Origin: Flavobacterium hercynium
GTDB lineage: Bacteria; Bacteroidota; Bacteroidia; Flavobacteriales; Flavobacteriaceae
Assembly (NCBI RefSeq): GCF_002217285.1
Contig: NZ_MUGW01000036.1
Span: forward strand, 1-64,000
DNA: 64,000 nucleotides
Reading direction: 5' to 3'
Of this stretch, positions 36,137 to 44,784 are shown piece after piece. The notes under the pieces are model-generated. The model saw only the letters and a list, made by a program, of their open reading frames with translations. It ran no database searches and had not been told where the DNA came from. The position numbers were made by a program, and so were the translations under genes. Every line of letters starts with the position of its first letter. The stretch's first letter is position 1.

Positions 36137-38515
36137 ATGCTTATAAAAAAAATTACTCTATTGATTTTTCTTACATTTACAAGTCTTGCGACCTACGCGC
36201 AGCAAAAGTTTACTGTAAGTGGTACTATTAGCGATTCTAAAAGTAATGAAACCTTAATTGGTGTCAATATCTATGTTCCAGCACTAAAAATTGGTACAAC
36301 AACTAATGAATATGGATTTTATTCCTTGACAATGCCTGAGGGAGAACATGAAGTTGAAATTTCGTATGTTGGATATGAATCCATTCAGGAAATGATCGTT
36401 TTAAATGATAACTCTAAAAACAATTTTTCATTAAAAGAAAGCGGTCAGGAACTTCAGGAAGTTGTTATTTCCAGCAAAAAAGGAAAACTTAATATTAGAA
36501 CTGCTGAAATGAGTACCAACAAACTTTCTATTACTGCCATTAAAAAAATGCCGGTTGTTATGGGAGAAGTTGATATTTTAAAATCACTTTTATTACTTCC
36601 GGGTGTTACCAATGCAGGAGAAGGTGCTTCTGGCTTTAATGTTCGAGGAGGAGGTGCTGATCAAAATTTAATTTTACTGGATGAAGCGCCGGTATTTAGC
36701 ACTTCACATTTATTTGGATTTTTCTCTGTTTTTAATCCGGATGTTATTAAAGATTTGAAATTATATAAAGGCGGAATTCCTGCAAAATTCGGAGGAAGAG
36801 CTTCTTCAGTATTAGACATTCATCAAAAAGACGGAAACAGTAAAGGTTTTCATGCTAGTGGCGGAATCGGATTAATTTCCAGCAGACTCTTGGTAGAAGG
36901 TCCTTTAGTAAAAGACAAAGCTTCATTCCTGATTGGAGGAAGAGCTTCTTACCTGCATTTGTTTCTCAAGTTATCAGAAGAAACTAAAAATACCGGTCTT
37001 TATTTTTATGATTTAAATACTAAATTTAACTACAAAATAAACGATGATAATAGCTTATATCTTTCTGGTTATTTTGGACGTGACGTTTTAAACTTAAACA
37101 ATGTATTCAATAATACTTACGGAAATTCAACACTAAACCTTCGTTGGAATCATCTGTTTTCTGATAAATTATTTTCTAATCTGTCTCTTGTATACGGTGA
37201 TTATAATTTTGGATTAGGCCTCAAAGCTACCAATTATCAATGGGATTCCGGAATCAAGAATTACAATATTAAATATGACCTTAAAAATTACATTTCAGAT
37301 AGTTTCAAGCTGAACTATGGTTTAAATGGCATTTATTACGAATTTAATCCGGGAACCATAACCGGAAGCGGAAATTCTACTATTAATCTGCAACAGTTAG
37401 ATAAAAAATATGCTTTTGAGCCAGCTGCTTATGTAGATGCAGAAACTAAAATCTCTGAAAAAATTACTGCTTCATACGGATTACGTTACAGTTTGTTTTA
37501 TCGTTTAGGAGGTTCTACAATCAATTATTATGACAATAACAACCCTCTAATTTTCAATTCTGATTTGCAGATTTATGAAAAAGCAAAACCTGTTGCGACA
37601 AAATATTTTAACCGAAATGAAGTTGTTCAAAATTATAACAACTTAGAACCTCGATTTGGTGTTTCATATCAGTTAAGTGATGATGCAGCTATAAAAGCCA
37701 ACTATAACAGAATGGCACAATATCTTCAATTAATTTCGAATACCTCATCTCCTACTCCTCTTGATGTATGGATGCCAAGTGATACTTACATTAAACCTCA
37801 GATTGCGGATCAGGTGGCGTTAGGTTATTTTAAAAACATAAACGACGGAACTTACACTCTTGAGGTGGAAAGCTATTACAAAAAAATTAAAAACAGGCTG
37901 GATTACATTGATGGAGCCAATTTAATTGCTAACAATGCGATCGAACAAATTGTTTTAAATGGACAAATGCGATCTTATGGTGTTGAATTCTTACTTAAAA
38001 AGAACGAAGGTAAACTGAACGGATGGATTTCTTATACCTTATCAAAATCAGAACAGCAAACTCCGGGAAGAACTGCCGAAGAAATAGGAATTAATGACGG
38101 AAAATGGTATAATTCTGTTTACGATAAAAGACATAACTTAGCTATTACATCATCTTATACACTAAATGAAAAGTGGTCTTTTGGAACTAACTTTGTTCTG
38201 CAATCAGGGCAGCCTGTCACGTATCCTACAGCTAAATATGAGTATATCGGAGAAACCGTTCCGGATTACAGTTTAAGAAATCAATACCGTTTGCCAGCGT
38301 ATCATCATTTAGATATTTCGGCTACTTTAACACCAACCAAAAATAAATACAGAAACTGGAAAGGAGAATGGGTTTTTAGTATCTATAATCTATACGGCAG
38401 AAAAAATGCCGCTTCTGTTCATTTCGCTGATAATCCAAGAACCGGTGATGGTGAAGCAGTTAGAACTTCTATATATGGAATAGTTCCTTCTATTACTTAT
38501 AATTTTAAATTCTAA
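36137..38515 (+). CDS. TonB-dependent outer-membrane receptor, copy 1
   Basis: A 792-residue receptor from the start that aligns with its paralogue; an upstream ATG at 36113 would add 8 residues. The signal peptide ends at TYAQQ. An N-terminal carboxypeptidase-like regulatory domain follows (FTVSGTISDSKSNETLIGVN, about 25-105). The plug contains GFNVRGGGADQNLILLDE and YKGGIPAKFGGRASSVLD. The rest is a beta-barrel ending NFKF with a terminal phenylalanine. It imports a ligand across the outer membrane with energy from TonB. The partner gene downstream is a DUF4249 lipoprotein, and no SusD is present. The substrate is unknown. Confidence 0.92.
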   Translation: MLIKKITLLIFLTFTSLATYAQQKFTVSGTISDSKSNETLIGVNIYVPALKIGTTTNEYGFYSLTMPEGEHEVEISYVGYESIQEMIVLNDNSKNNFSLKESGQELQEVVISSKKGKLNIRTAEMSTNKLSITAIKKMPVVMGEVDILKSLLLLPGVTNAGEGASGFNVRGGGADQNLILLDEAPVFSTSHLFGFFSVFNPDVIKDLKLYKGGIPAKFGGRASSVLDIHQKDGNSKGFHASGGIGLISSRLLVEGPLVKDKASFLIGGRASYLHLFLKLSEETKNTGLYFYDLNTKFNYKINDDNSLYLSGYFGRDVLNLNNVFNNTYGNSTLNLRWNHLFSDKLFSNLSLVYGDYNFGLGLKATNYQWDSGIKNYNIKYDLKNYISDSFKLNYGLNGIYYEFNPGTITGSGNSTINLQQLDKKYAFEPAAYVDAETKISEKITASYGLRYSLFYRLGGSTINYYDNNNPLIFNSDLQIYEKAKPVATKYFNRNEVVQNYNNLEPRFGVSYQLSDDAAIKANYNRMAQYLQLISNTSSPTPLDVWMPSDTYIKPQIADQVALGYFKNINDGTYTLEVESYYKKIKNRLDYIDGANLIANNAIEQIVLNGQMRSYGVEFLLKKNEGKLNGWISYTLSKSEQQTPGRTAEEIGINDGKWYNSVYDKRHNLAITSSYTLNEKWSFGTNFVLQSGQPVTYPTAKYEYIGETVPDYSLRNQYRLPAYHHLDISATLTPTKNKYRNWKGEWVFSIYNLYGRKNAASVHFADNPRTGDGEAVRTSIYGIVPSITYNFKF

Positions 38516-38549
38516 AAATTACATTCTATTAAGAAATAAAAAATAAATC

Positions 38550-39368
38550 ATGAAAAATATAACTTTTTTAATCGTATTTCTTACATCGCTTTTTTTGACA
38601 AGCTGTGAAGATGTCATTGATGTTAATTTAGAAACTGCTGCGCCAAAATTAGTAATCGAAGCATCTATCAATTGGGAAAAAGGAACAAGTGGTGAAGAGC
38701 AAATCATAAAATTATCGACCACAACAGGTTATTTCGATAAAGTAATACCGAAGGTTTCCGGAGCTGTAGTATTCATAACCAATAGTCTAAATGAGCAATT
38801 TGACTTTGTTGAAATACCTTTAACCGGACAGTACGTTTGTTCTAATTTTGAACCTGTAATCGACGAAAAGTATACACTAACAGTTATTAATAACGGAAAC
38901 ACGTATACTTCAACCGAAACTTTGCAGGCTGTTACTCCTATTACACGCATAGAACAAAATAACAATGGCGGACTTTTGGGTGACGAAATAGAAGTGAAAG
39001 CTTTCTTTAATGATCCTGCAGATCAGGATAATTTTTATATGTTCACACATAAATATTCAAATAAAATTTTAGATGATGTTTATGTAATCGAAGATAAATT
39101 CAATCAAGGTAGTGAACTTTCAAGTAATTCAGATAATGCTGATCTAGAAACCGGGGTAGAAGTTCAAATTACCCATACCGGAATTTCAGAACGATACTAT
39201 AATTACATAAGAACTTTCCTTAGCACTACCGATACTGGTGGTGGACCTTTTCAATCGCCTCCTGTAAAACTGAAAGGAAATATCGTTAATACAACTGACA
39301 AAAATAATTATCCTTTAGGCTATTTCTCAATTGGAGAAACAAAAACAGTAACCTATATCATTGAATAA
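38550..39368 (+). CDS. DUF4249 lipoprotein, copy 1
   Basis: A 272-residue lipoprotein (lipobox LTSC, Cys19). It has the DUF4249 N-terminus CEDVIDVNLETAAPKLVIEA, a beta-sandwich pattern with YTLTVINNGNTYTSTETLQ, and the C-terminal signature TGISERYYNYIRTFL ... GNIVNTTDKNNYPLGYFSIGE, read in separate parts. The family pairs with TonB receptors in Bacteroidota and is probably a surface-exposed or periplasmic accessory subunit; its ligand is not known. It is 34 bases downstream of receptor copy 1. Confidence 0.9.
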   Translation: MKNITFLIVFLTSLFLTSCEDVIDVNLETAAPKLVIEASINWEKGTSGEEQIIKLSTTTGYFDKVIPKVSGAVVFITNSLNEQFDFVEIPLTGQYVCSNFEPVIDEKYTLTVINNGNTYTSTETLQAVTPITRIEQNNNGGLLGDEIEVKAFFNDPADQDNFYMFTHKYSNKILDDVYVIEDKFNQGSELSSNSDNADLETGVEVQITHTGISERYYNYIRTFLSTTDTGGGPFQSPPVKLKGNIVNTTDKNNYPLGYFSIGETKTVTYIIE

Positions 39369-39426
39369 TTACAGTTAATTTAAAACTATCATCTTTTTGA
39401 CGTATAAACGTTAATCCTTCTATTGT

Positions 39427-39458
39427 AAAAAAGACAACGTAAAAGTTGTCTTTTTTTT
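39427..39458 (+). terminator. Terminator between the duplicated receptor units
   Basis: The 12-pair stem AAAAAAGACAAC/GTTGTCTTTTTT has a GTAAAA loop. It is nearly the same as the hairpin after icd, so matching hairpins flank the first receptor unit on both sides. Confidence 0.88.
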
Positions 39459-39479
39459 CCTCAGCAAAAAAACAATATT

Positions 39480-41840
39480 ATGCATATGAAAAAAAATACT
39501 CTATTGATTTTTCTAATATTTACAAGTCTGGTGACTTACGCTCAACAAAAATTTACGGTAAGCGGTACTATTAGCGATTCTAAAAATAATGAAACCTTGA
39601 TTGGTGTAAATATATATGTACCAAATTTAAAAATTGGTACTACTACTAATGAATATGGTTTTTATTCTTTAACAATTCCGGAAGGAGAACATGAATTTGA
39701 AATTTCGTATGTTGGATATGAATCCATTCTGGAAATGATTATTTTAAATGATGACTCCAAAAACAATTTTTCACTAAAAGAAATTGGTCAGGAACTTCAG
39801 GAAATTGTTGTTTCCGGTAAAAAAGGAAGACTTAACATCAAAACTGCAGAAATGAGCATTAATAAACTTTCTATTACTGCCATTAAAAAAATGCCTGTTG
39901 TTATGGGAGAAGTTGATATCTTAAAATCCCTTTTATTACTTCCGGGTGTTACCAATGCAGGAGATGGTGCTTCAGGCTTTAACGTCCGTGGAGGCGGTGC
40001 TGATCAGAATTTAATTTTACTGGACGAATCTCCTCTATTTAATACTTCTCACTTATTTGGTTATTTATCTGTTTTTAATCCCGACGTTATTAAAGATTTG
40101 AAATTATACAAAGGAGGAATTCCTGCCAGATTTGGAGGAAGAGCTTCTTCTGTATTAGATATTCATCAAAAAGACGGAAACAGTAAAGGTTTTCACGTAA
40201 GCGGAGGAATTGGATTAATTTCAAGCAGACTTCTTGTTGAAGGCCCTATAGTAAAAGATAAAGCTTCATTTTTGATTGGAGGAAGAATTTCTTACTTAAA
40301 ACCATTACTTGAATTATCACAAGAAACTGCAGACACCTCTCTTTCTTTTTACGACCTAAACAGTAAATTCAACTATAAAATTAATGATGAAAACAGCTTG
40401 TTTCTTTCCGGTTATTTTGGTCGTGACGCCTTTGCCCTAAATAAGCATTTCAGTAACAATTACGGAAATACAACTTTAAATCTTCGCTGGAATCATTTAT
40501 ATTCTGATCAGTTATTCTCCAATCTGTCTCTTGTATACAGCGATTATTATTACAGACTGGGTATGAACGTAAGAAAATATGCCTGGGATTCCGGAATCAA
40601 AAATTATAATATTAAATATGATTTTAAAAATTATATATCAGATACCTTCACCCTTAATTATGGTTTAAACGGAATCTACTACGATTTTAATCCGGGAACT
40701 ATCAATGGGATTGGAGCATCTACTATTGATTTTAAGCAATTAGATAAAAAATATGCTTTTGAACCTGCGGTTTATGTAGACGCTGAAAGTCAAATATCTG
40801 AAAAAATCAGAATTTCATATGGCTTACGTTACAGTTTATTTTATCGTTTAGGAAATTCAACCGTAAATTATTATGCGAATGACAATCCTGTAATTTTCAA
40901 TTCTGACTTACAGATTTATGAAAAAGCAAAACCTGTTTCCACAAAACAATTTGGACGAAATGAAGTTATAAAAAATTACAACAATTTAGAGCCACGATTT
41001 GGTATTTCATATCAATTAAATGATGATGCTGCTATAAAAGCCAACTACAACAGGATGGTTCAATATCTTCAACTCATTTCAAACACCACATCTCCTACTC
41101 CTATCGATATCTGGACGCCTAGTGATAATTATATCAAACCTCAGATTGCAGATCAGGTTGCATTAGGTTACTTTAAAAACATAAGCGACGGAGATTACTC
41201 TGTTGAAGTTGAAAGTTATTACAAAAAAATTCAGAACAGACTGGATTACATTGATGGAGCTGATTTAATTGCTAACGATGCAGTTGAACAAATCATTTTA
41301 AATGGCCAGATGAGATCTTATGGAGTTGAATTTATGCTTAAAAAGAATGAAGGTAAACTGAACGGATGGATTTCTTATACTTTATCAAAATCAGAACAAC
41401 AAACTCCTGGAAGAACTCCTGAAGAAATAGGAATTAATGACGGAAAATGGTATAATTCTGCTTATGATAAAACGCACAATTTAGCTGTTACAACAGCGTA
41501 CAATGTAAACGATAAGTGGTCTTTTGGAGCTAACTTTATTCTGCAATCGGGACAACCGGCTACTTACGCTACATCATCATATCAGTATGGTGACAACTTA
41601 ATTCCTGATTACAGCTTACGAAACCAACACCGTTTACCGCTTTATCATCATTTAGATATTTCGGCAACTTTAACACCTCGAAAAAATAAAAACAGAAACT
41701 GGAAAGGAGAATGGGTATTTAGCATTTATAACCTCTACAACAGACACAATTCTAATTATATTGAGTTTAGATATCATAATACTTACTCAACCTATACATA
41801 CGGCATAGTACCGTCTGTTAACTATAACTTCAAATTCTAA
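39480..41840 (+). CDS. TonB-dependent outer-membrane receptor, copy 2
   Basis: A 786-residue receptor clearly duplicated from copy 1. Long stretches are identical, for example MPVVMGEVDILKSLLLLPGV and GGRASSVLDIHQKDGNSKGF. The domain order is the same: signal peptide (TYAQQ), carboxypeptidase-like domain, plug, barrel ending NFKF. Differences cluster in extracellular-loop-like segments of the barrel and in the last 70 residues (for example GKNAASVHFAD-type sequence replaced by RHNSNYIEFRY). This suggests that binding specificity has diverged. It starts 21 bases after a terminator and is followed by its own DUF4249 gene. Confidence 0.92.
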   Translation: MHMKKNTLLIFLIFTSLVTYAQQKFTVSGTISDSKNNETLIGVNIYVPNLKIGTTTNEYGFYSLTIPEGEHEFEISYVGYESILEMIILNDDSKNNFSLKEIGQELQEIVVSGKKGRLNIKTAEMSINKLSITAIKKMPVVMGEVDILKSLLLLPGVTNAGDGASGFNVRGGGADQNLILLDESPLFNTSHLFGYLSVFNPDVIKDLKLYKGGIPARFGGRASSVLDIHQKDGNSKGFHVSGGIGLISSRLLVEGPIVKDKASFLIGGRISYLKPLLELSQETADTSLSFYDLNSKFNYKINDENSLFLSGYFGRDAFALNKHFSNNYGNTTLNLRWNHLYSDQLFSNLSLVYSDYYYRLGMNVRKYAWDSGIKNYNIKYDFKNYISDTFTLNYGLNGIYYDFNPGTINGIGASTIDFKQLDKKYAFEPAVYVDAESQISEKIRISYGLRYSLFYRLGNSTVNYYANDNPVIFNSDLQIYEKAKPVSTKQFGRNEVIKNYNNLEPRFGISYQLNDDAAIKANYNRMVQYLQLISNTTSPTPIDIWTPSDNYIKPQIADQVALGYFKNISDGDYSVEVESYYKKIQNRLDYIDGADLIANDAVEQIILNGQMRSYGVEFMLKKNEGKLNGWISYTLSKSEQQTPGRTPEEIGINDGKWYNSAYDKTHNLAVTTAYNVNDKWSFGANFILQSGQPATYATSSYQYGDNLIPDYSLRNQHRLPLYHHLDISATLTPRKNKNRNWKGEWVFSIYNLYNRHNSNYIEFRYHNTYSTYTYGIVPSVNYNFKF

Positions 41841-41877
41841 AATTACTTTTTGTTTAAGGAATAAAAAATAATAAATC

Positions 41878-42888
41878 ATGAAAAAAATATTTTTTTTAGT
41901 ATTACTTTTAACACCAATTTTGTTTACTAACTGTACAGAACCTATTGATTTGGAATTAGATAATGACACTCCAAAATTAGTTGTCGATGCCTTTATCGAT
42001 TGGAAAAAAGGAACTTCCGGTGAGATACAAGTCATAAATCTAACAAGAACATCGGCTTTTTACGATAAAGAAATACACGCTGTTTCCGGAGCAACAGTTT
42101 TTATAAAAAACAGTTTAAACGAACAATTTGATTTTTTTGAAACAGAAAAAAAAGGCAAATATCTTTGTACAAGTTTCAAACCTGCTACTGATGAAACATA
42201 TACATTAACCGTAATTAACAATGGGCAAACTTATGTTGGTACGGAGACTATGACATCAGTAACACCTGTAACACGTGTAGAAAGAAAAACAGGTCCGGTT
42301 GAAAAAGAATATGCTTCAGTTGAAGTCAAAGCTTATTTTAATGATCCAAAAGATGTTGATAATTTTTATATGCTAAAAGTAAGTCCTATACATGAAGGTG
42401 ATCCATCGTTTACCTTAATTTCGGATGAGCTCTTTAAAGGCAAAGAATATTTTAATATCCATTCTGACAGTTACTATGTATCAAATGATGCTGGAAGTAA
42501 AGATAAAAGAAAATCAGAATCTTCCTCTAAAATTTCAGCTGATTTGTTTAAAAACAAAAAACATTTCAATAAAAACTCAAAAAAGTTCTTTGAAGACGGA
42601 GATGAAGATGAAAATCAAGATGATGAGAACCAAGACGACGAAGATCAAAATCAAGGACCATTCTTTAGTCACAAAGTTACACTTACGAATACCGGAATTT
42701 CAGAGCGATATTACAACTATCTTAAAAAGCTGCAAAGTATTGTGGATAATATAGATGATAAATTTAAAGCACCCTCTGTAAGACTGAAGGGAAACATGAA
42801 AAATATAACCGAAAAAGGTAATTATCCGTTAGGTTATTTTTCAGTGAACGAATCGGAAGAAATAGTACACGAATTTAATATAGAATAA
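41878..42888 (+). CDS. DUF4249 lipoprotein, copy 2 with an acidic insertion
   Basis: A 336-residue lipoprotein (lipobox FTNC, Cys19), paralogous to the DUF4249 copy upstream (GATVFIKNSLNEQFDFFE, NTGISERYYNYLKK, NYPLGYFSVNE). It is 64 residues longer because of an insertion at about 183-260. The insertion contains an internal duplication (ELFKGKEYFNIHSDSYY versus DLFKNKKHFNKNSKKFF). It ends in an Asp/Glu/Asn/Gln-rich tract (EDGDEDENQDDENQDDEDQN). The acidic tract might bind calcium, but that is only a guess. The next gene starts 8 bases after the stop. Confidence 0.9.
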   Translation: MKKIFFLVLLLTPILFTNCTEPIDLELDNDTPKLVVDAFIDWKKGTSGEIQVINLTRTSAFYDKEIHAVSGATVFIKNSLNEQFDFFETEKKGKYLCTSFKPATDETYTLTVINNGQTYVGTETMTSVTPVTRVERKTGPVEKEYASVEVKAYFNDPKDVDNFYMLKVSPIHEGDPSFTLISDELFKGKEYFNIHSDSYYVSNDAGSKDKRKSESSSKISADLFKNKKHFNKNSKKFFEDGDEDENQDDENQDDEDQNQGPFFSHKVTLTNTGISERYYNYLKKLQSIVDNIDDKFKAPSVRLKGNMKNITEKGNYPLGYFSVNESEEIVHEFNIE

Positions 42889-42896
42889 AAAAAAAT

Positions 42897-43379
42897 ATGA
42901 TAAACAGGATTGAAACTTTAGCTAAAAAAAAGCTTATTGGCAAACATCTTACAATGTCTTATCTCGAAAATAAAACTTTTGAGCTTTGGTGTGGTTTCAT
43001 GCCACGCCGCAAAGAAATTACTAACAATGTAAACGCTAATTTGTATTCGCTGGAAGTATATCCTGTTGGTCATTTTGATAATTTTGAAGCAGCAGATGAA
43101 TTTGAAAAATGGGCCGCAGTTGAAGTTGATGATTTTAATGCAATCCCGGCTGAAATGGAAGCACTTACAATTCCTTCCGGATTGTATGCTGTTTTTATTC
43201 ATAAAGGAGCGGCAGCTGAAGCACACAAAACCTATCATTCGATATTTGTAGAATGGCTGCCCAATTCGCCCTATACAGTTGATGACAGACCTCATTTCGC
43301 TGTTATGGAACGTCATTATAAAAAAGATGATCCCCAATCTGAAGAAGAAATCTGGATTCCGATAAAAAACAAAAACTAA
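42897..43379 (+). CDS. GyrI-like / effector-binding domain protein
   Basis: A 160-residue soluble protein consisting of a single GyrI-like (AraC effector-binding, SOUL-type) domain. Features are LWCGFMPRRKEITN near the N-terminus, YSLEVYPVGHF, IPSGLYAVFIHKGAAAEAHK, and WLPNSPYTVDDRPHFAVMERH near the end. Stand-alone domains of this type bind small hydrophobic molecules or cationic drugs. It is 8 bases after the DUF4249 gene and 3 bases before the DinB gene, so all are likely one transcript. Confidence 0.87.
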   Translation: MINRIETLAKKKLIGKHLTMSYLENKTFELWCGFMPRRKEITNNVNANLYSLEVYPVGHFDNFEAADEFEKWAAVEVDDFNAIPAEMEALTIPSGLYAVFIHKGAAAEAHKTYHSIFVEWLPNSPYTVDDRPHFAVMERHYKKDDPQSEEEIWIPIKNKN

Positions 43380-43382
43380 ACT

Positions 43383-43829
43383 ATGCTGATCGAAATACTA
43401 AAATCACTTTATAATCGAGATCTTAACAAACTAAAAGTAGAAATAGAATCGTATCAAAATGAAAATCAACTTTGGGCAATAGACAAAAATATTTCTAATG
43501 CCGGAGGTAATTTGTGTTTGCATCTTATCGGAAATCTTAATACTTATATTGGAGCACAACTTGGTAAAACAGGTTATATCAGAAACCGTCCTTTAGAATT
43601 TTCGTCGAAAGATATTCCAAAATCAGAATTAATCAAGAAAATTGAAGATACCATTGTAGTTGTAAATAAGGTGCTGGATATTTTAACCGAAGAAGAATTA
43701 AATCAAATATATCCTGAGATCATATTTGAAAAAGAAATGACTACGGGTTATTTCCTTGTTCATCTATCTACTCATTTAGCATATCATTTAGGGCAAATCA
43801 ATTATCATCGAAGATTAGTAGAGGCTTAA
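43383..43829 (+). CDS. DinB-family (DUF1572-like) protein
   Basis: A 148-residue four-helix-bundle protein with the metal triad expected in DinB: His47 (LCLHLIGN), His131 and His135 (STHLAYHLGQ). The family includes thiol-dependent S-transferases and many uncharacterised proteins. The start lies 3 bases after the GyrI-like gene, so the two are probably cotranscribed. Function is unknown. Confidence 0.88.
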   Translation: MLIEILKSLYNRDLNKLKVEIESYQNENQLWAIDKNISNAGGNLCLHLIGNLNTYIGAQLGKTGYIRNRPLEFSSKDIPKSELIKKIEDTIVVVNKVLDILTEEELNQIYPEIIFEKEMTTGYFLVHLSTHLAYHLGQINYHRRLVEA

Positions 43830-43872
43830 ATATTAAAATACAAAATGGTAGCATTGGCATTTTATCCTTTTG

Positions 43873-43880
43873 TACATTTG
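43873..43880 (+). promoter_or_regulatory. -7 promoter element (TACATTTG) for thiamine diphosphokinase
   Basis: It matches TAnnTTTG 22 bases before the ATG at 43903. It overlaps the longer reading frame upstream, supporting 43903 as the start. Confidence 0.7.
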
Positions 43881-43902
43881 CAACTCATTCAAAAAAATAA
43901 GC

Positions 43903-44565
43903 ATGTCATCACATCATATTGTTCGCGACGATCAGGAACCCGCTTTAATTATTGCTAACGGCGCTGCCTGCAATCCTGAACTACTCGGACAATTACTTGA
44001 ATGGTCTCCACTGGTTATTGTTCTGGACTCCGCAATTGAACGTGTAATTGAACTTGGAATAAAAATAGATGTTCTGCTGGGCGATTTTGATCGTGGCTTC
44101 GATCCTGAAATATACCGAACTTCCCAATATCCTATCGAAATTGTACAAACACCCGATCAAAACAAAACAGATTTAGAAAAAGCATTTGATTATTTAATCG
44201 ACAGAAAAATTCCGGCTGTAAATGTCGTTTGGGCTACTGGTAAACGCGCAGATCACACGATTACTAACCTTACCAACATCGTTCGATACCGCGATTTACT
44301 CAAAATCGTTATTCTTGACGATCATTCTAAAATATTCTTATTGCCTAATAAATTCGAAAAATGGTATACGGCTAAAACGCCTATTTCTTTAATTCCAATT
44401 GGTATCGTAAATGGCATTAATTCGGACAACTTAGAATATCCTTTAGAAAATGATACGCTCACCATTGGTTATAGAACAGGCAGCAGCAATGCCGTTGCAA
44501 AAGATGGAATTGTATCTATTACTCATACTGACGGCGATTTGTTGATGATGGAATGTATGGATTAA
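43903..44565 (+). CDS. Thiamine diphosphokinase
   Basis: It transfers pyrophosphate from ATP to thiamine, forming the active cofactor. The 220-residue protein shows the family motifs GDFD (60-63), DQNKTDLEKA (85-94) and GKRADHTITNL (113-123). A start at 43870 would lie over the promoter, so 43903 is preferred. It stands alone, away from other thiamine genes; a salvage role is possible. Confidence 0.9.
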   Translation: MSSHHIVRDDQEPALIIANGAACNPELLGQLLEWSPLVIVLDSAIERVIELGIKIDVLLGDFDRGFDPEIYRTSQYPIEIVQTPDQNKTDLEKAFDYLIDRKIPAVNVVWATGKRADHTITNLTNIVRYRDLLKIVILDDHSKIFLLPNKFEKWYTAKTPISLIPIGIVNGINSDNLEYPLENDTLTIGYRTGSSNAVAKDGIVSITHTDGDLLMMECMD

Positions 44566-44569
44566 TTTA

Positions 44570-44757
44570 GATTGCTGGATTTTTAGATTGTTAGATTGTT
44601 AGACTAGGACTGTTGAATCTTTAGATTGTTGGATCCTTAGAATCTTAGATAGTTTATCGCTTAGATTCTAAAAAACTTTGCTACTTAAACTCTTAGTACC
44701 TTAGAAACTTAGCCCCTTAGAGACTTAGCTAGAAACTTAGAAGCTCAGATAAAAAAT
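44570..44757. repeat. Degenerate short-word repeats (TTAGATTG/CTTAG families)
   Basis: About 190 bases of TTTAGATTGTTAGATTGTTAG-type words grade into CTTAGAAACTTAGCC-type words. No reading frame is present. The tract ends directly at the rlmF promoter. Confidence 0.8.
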
Positions 44758-44760
44758 GAC

Positions 44761-44768
44761 TATCTTTG
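44761..44768 (+). promoter_or_regulatory. -7 promoter element (TATCTTTG) for rlmF
   Basis: It matches TAnnTTTG 16 bases before the rlmF ATG, right at the end of a word-repeat tract. Confidence 0.7.
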
Positions 44769-44784
44769 CACGGAAATTTATAAA

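Noticed and set aside
42425-42754. 109-codon Lys/Met-rich frame within the DUF4249 copy 2 gene
   Set aside because: It is a frame-shifted reading of the acidic repeat tract, with Lys/Ile/Met periodicity produced by that tract.
36137-42888. Polysaccharide-utilisation (SusC/SusD) locus
   Set aside because: No SusD, glycoside hydrolase or sensor is present. The lipoproteins are DUF4249 and the receptors lack the long SusC form.
42918-43337. 139-codon open frame antisense to the GyrI-like gene
   Set aside because: It is cysteine-rich and without domains, and the sense gene is well supported.
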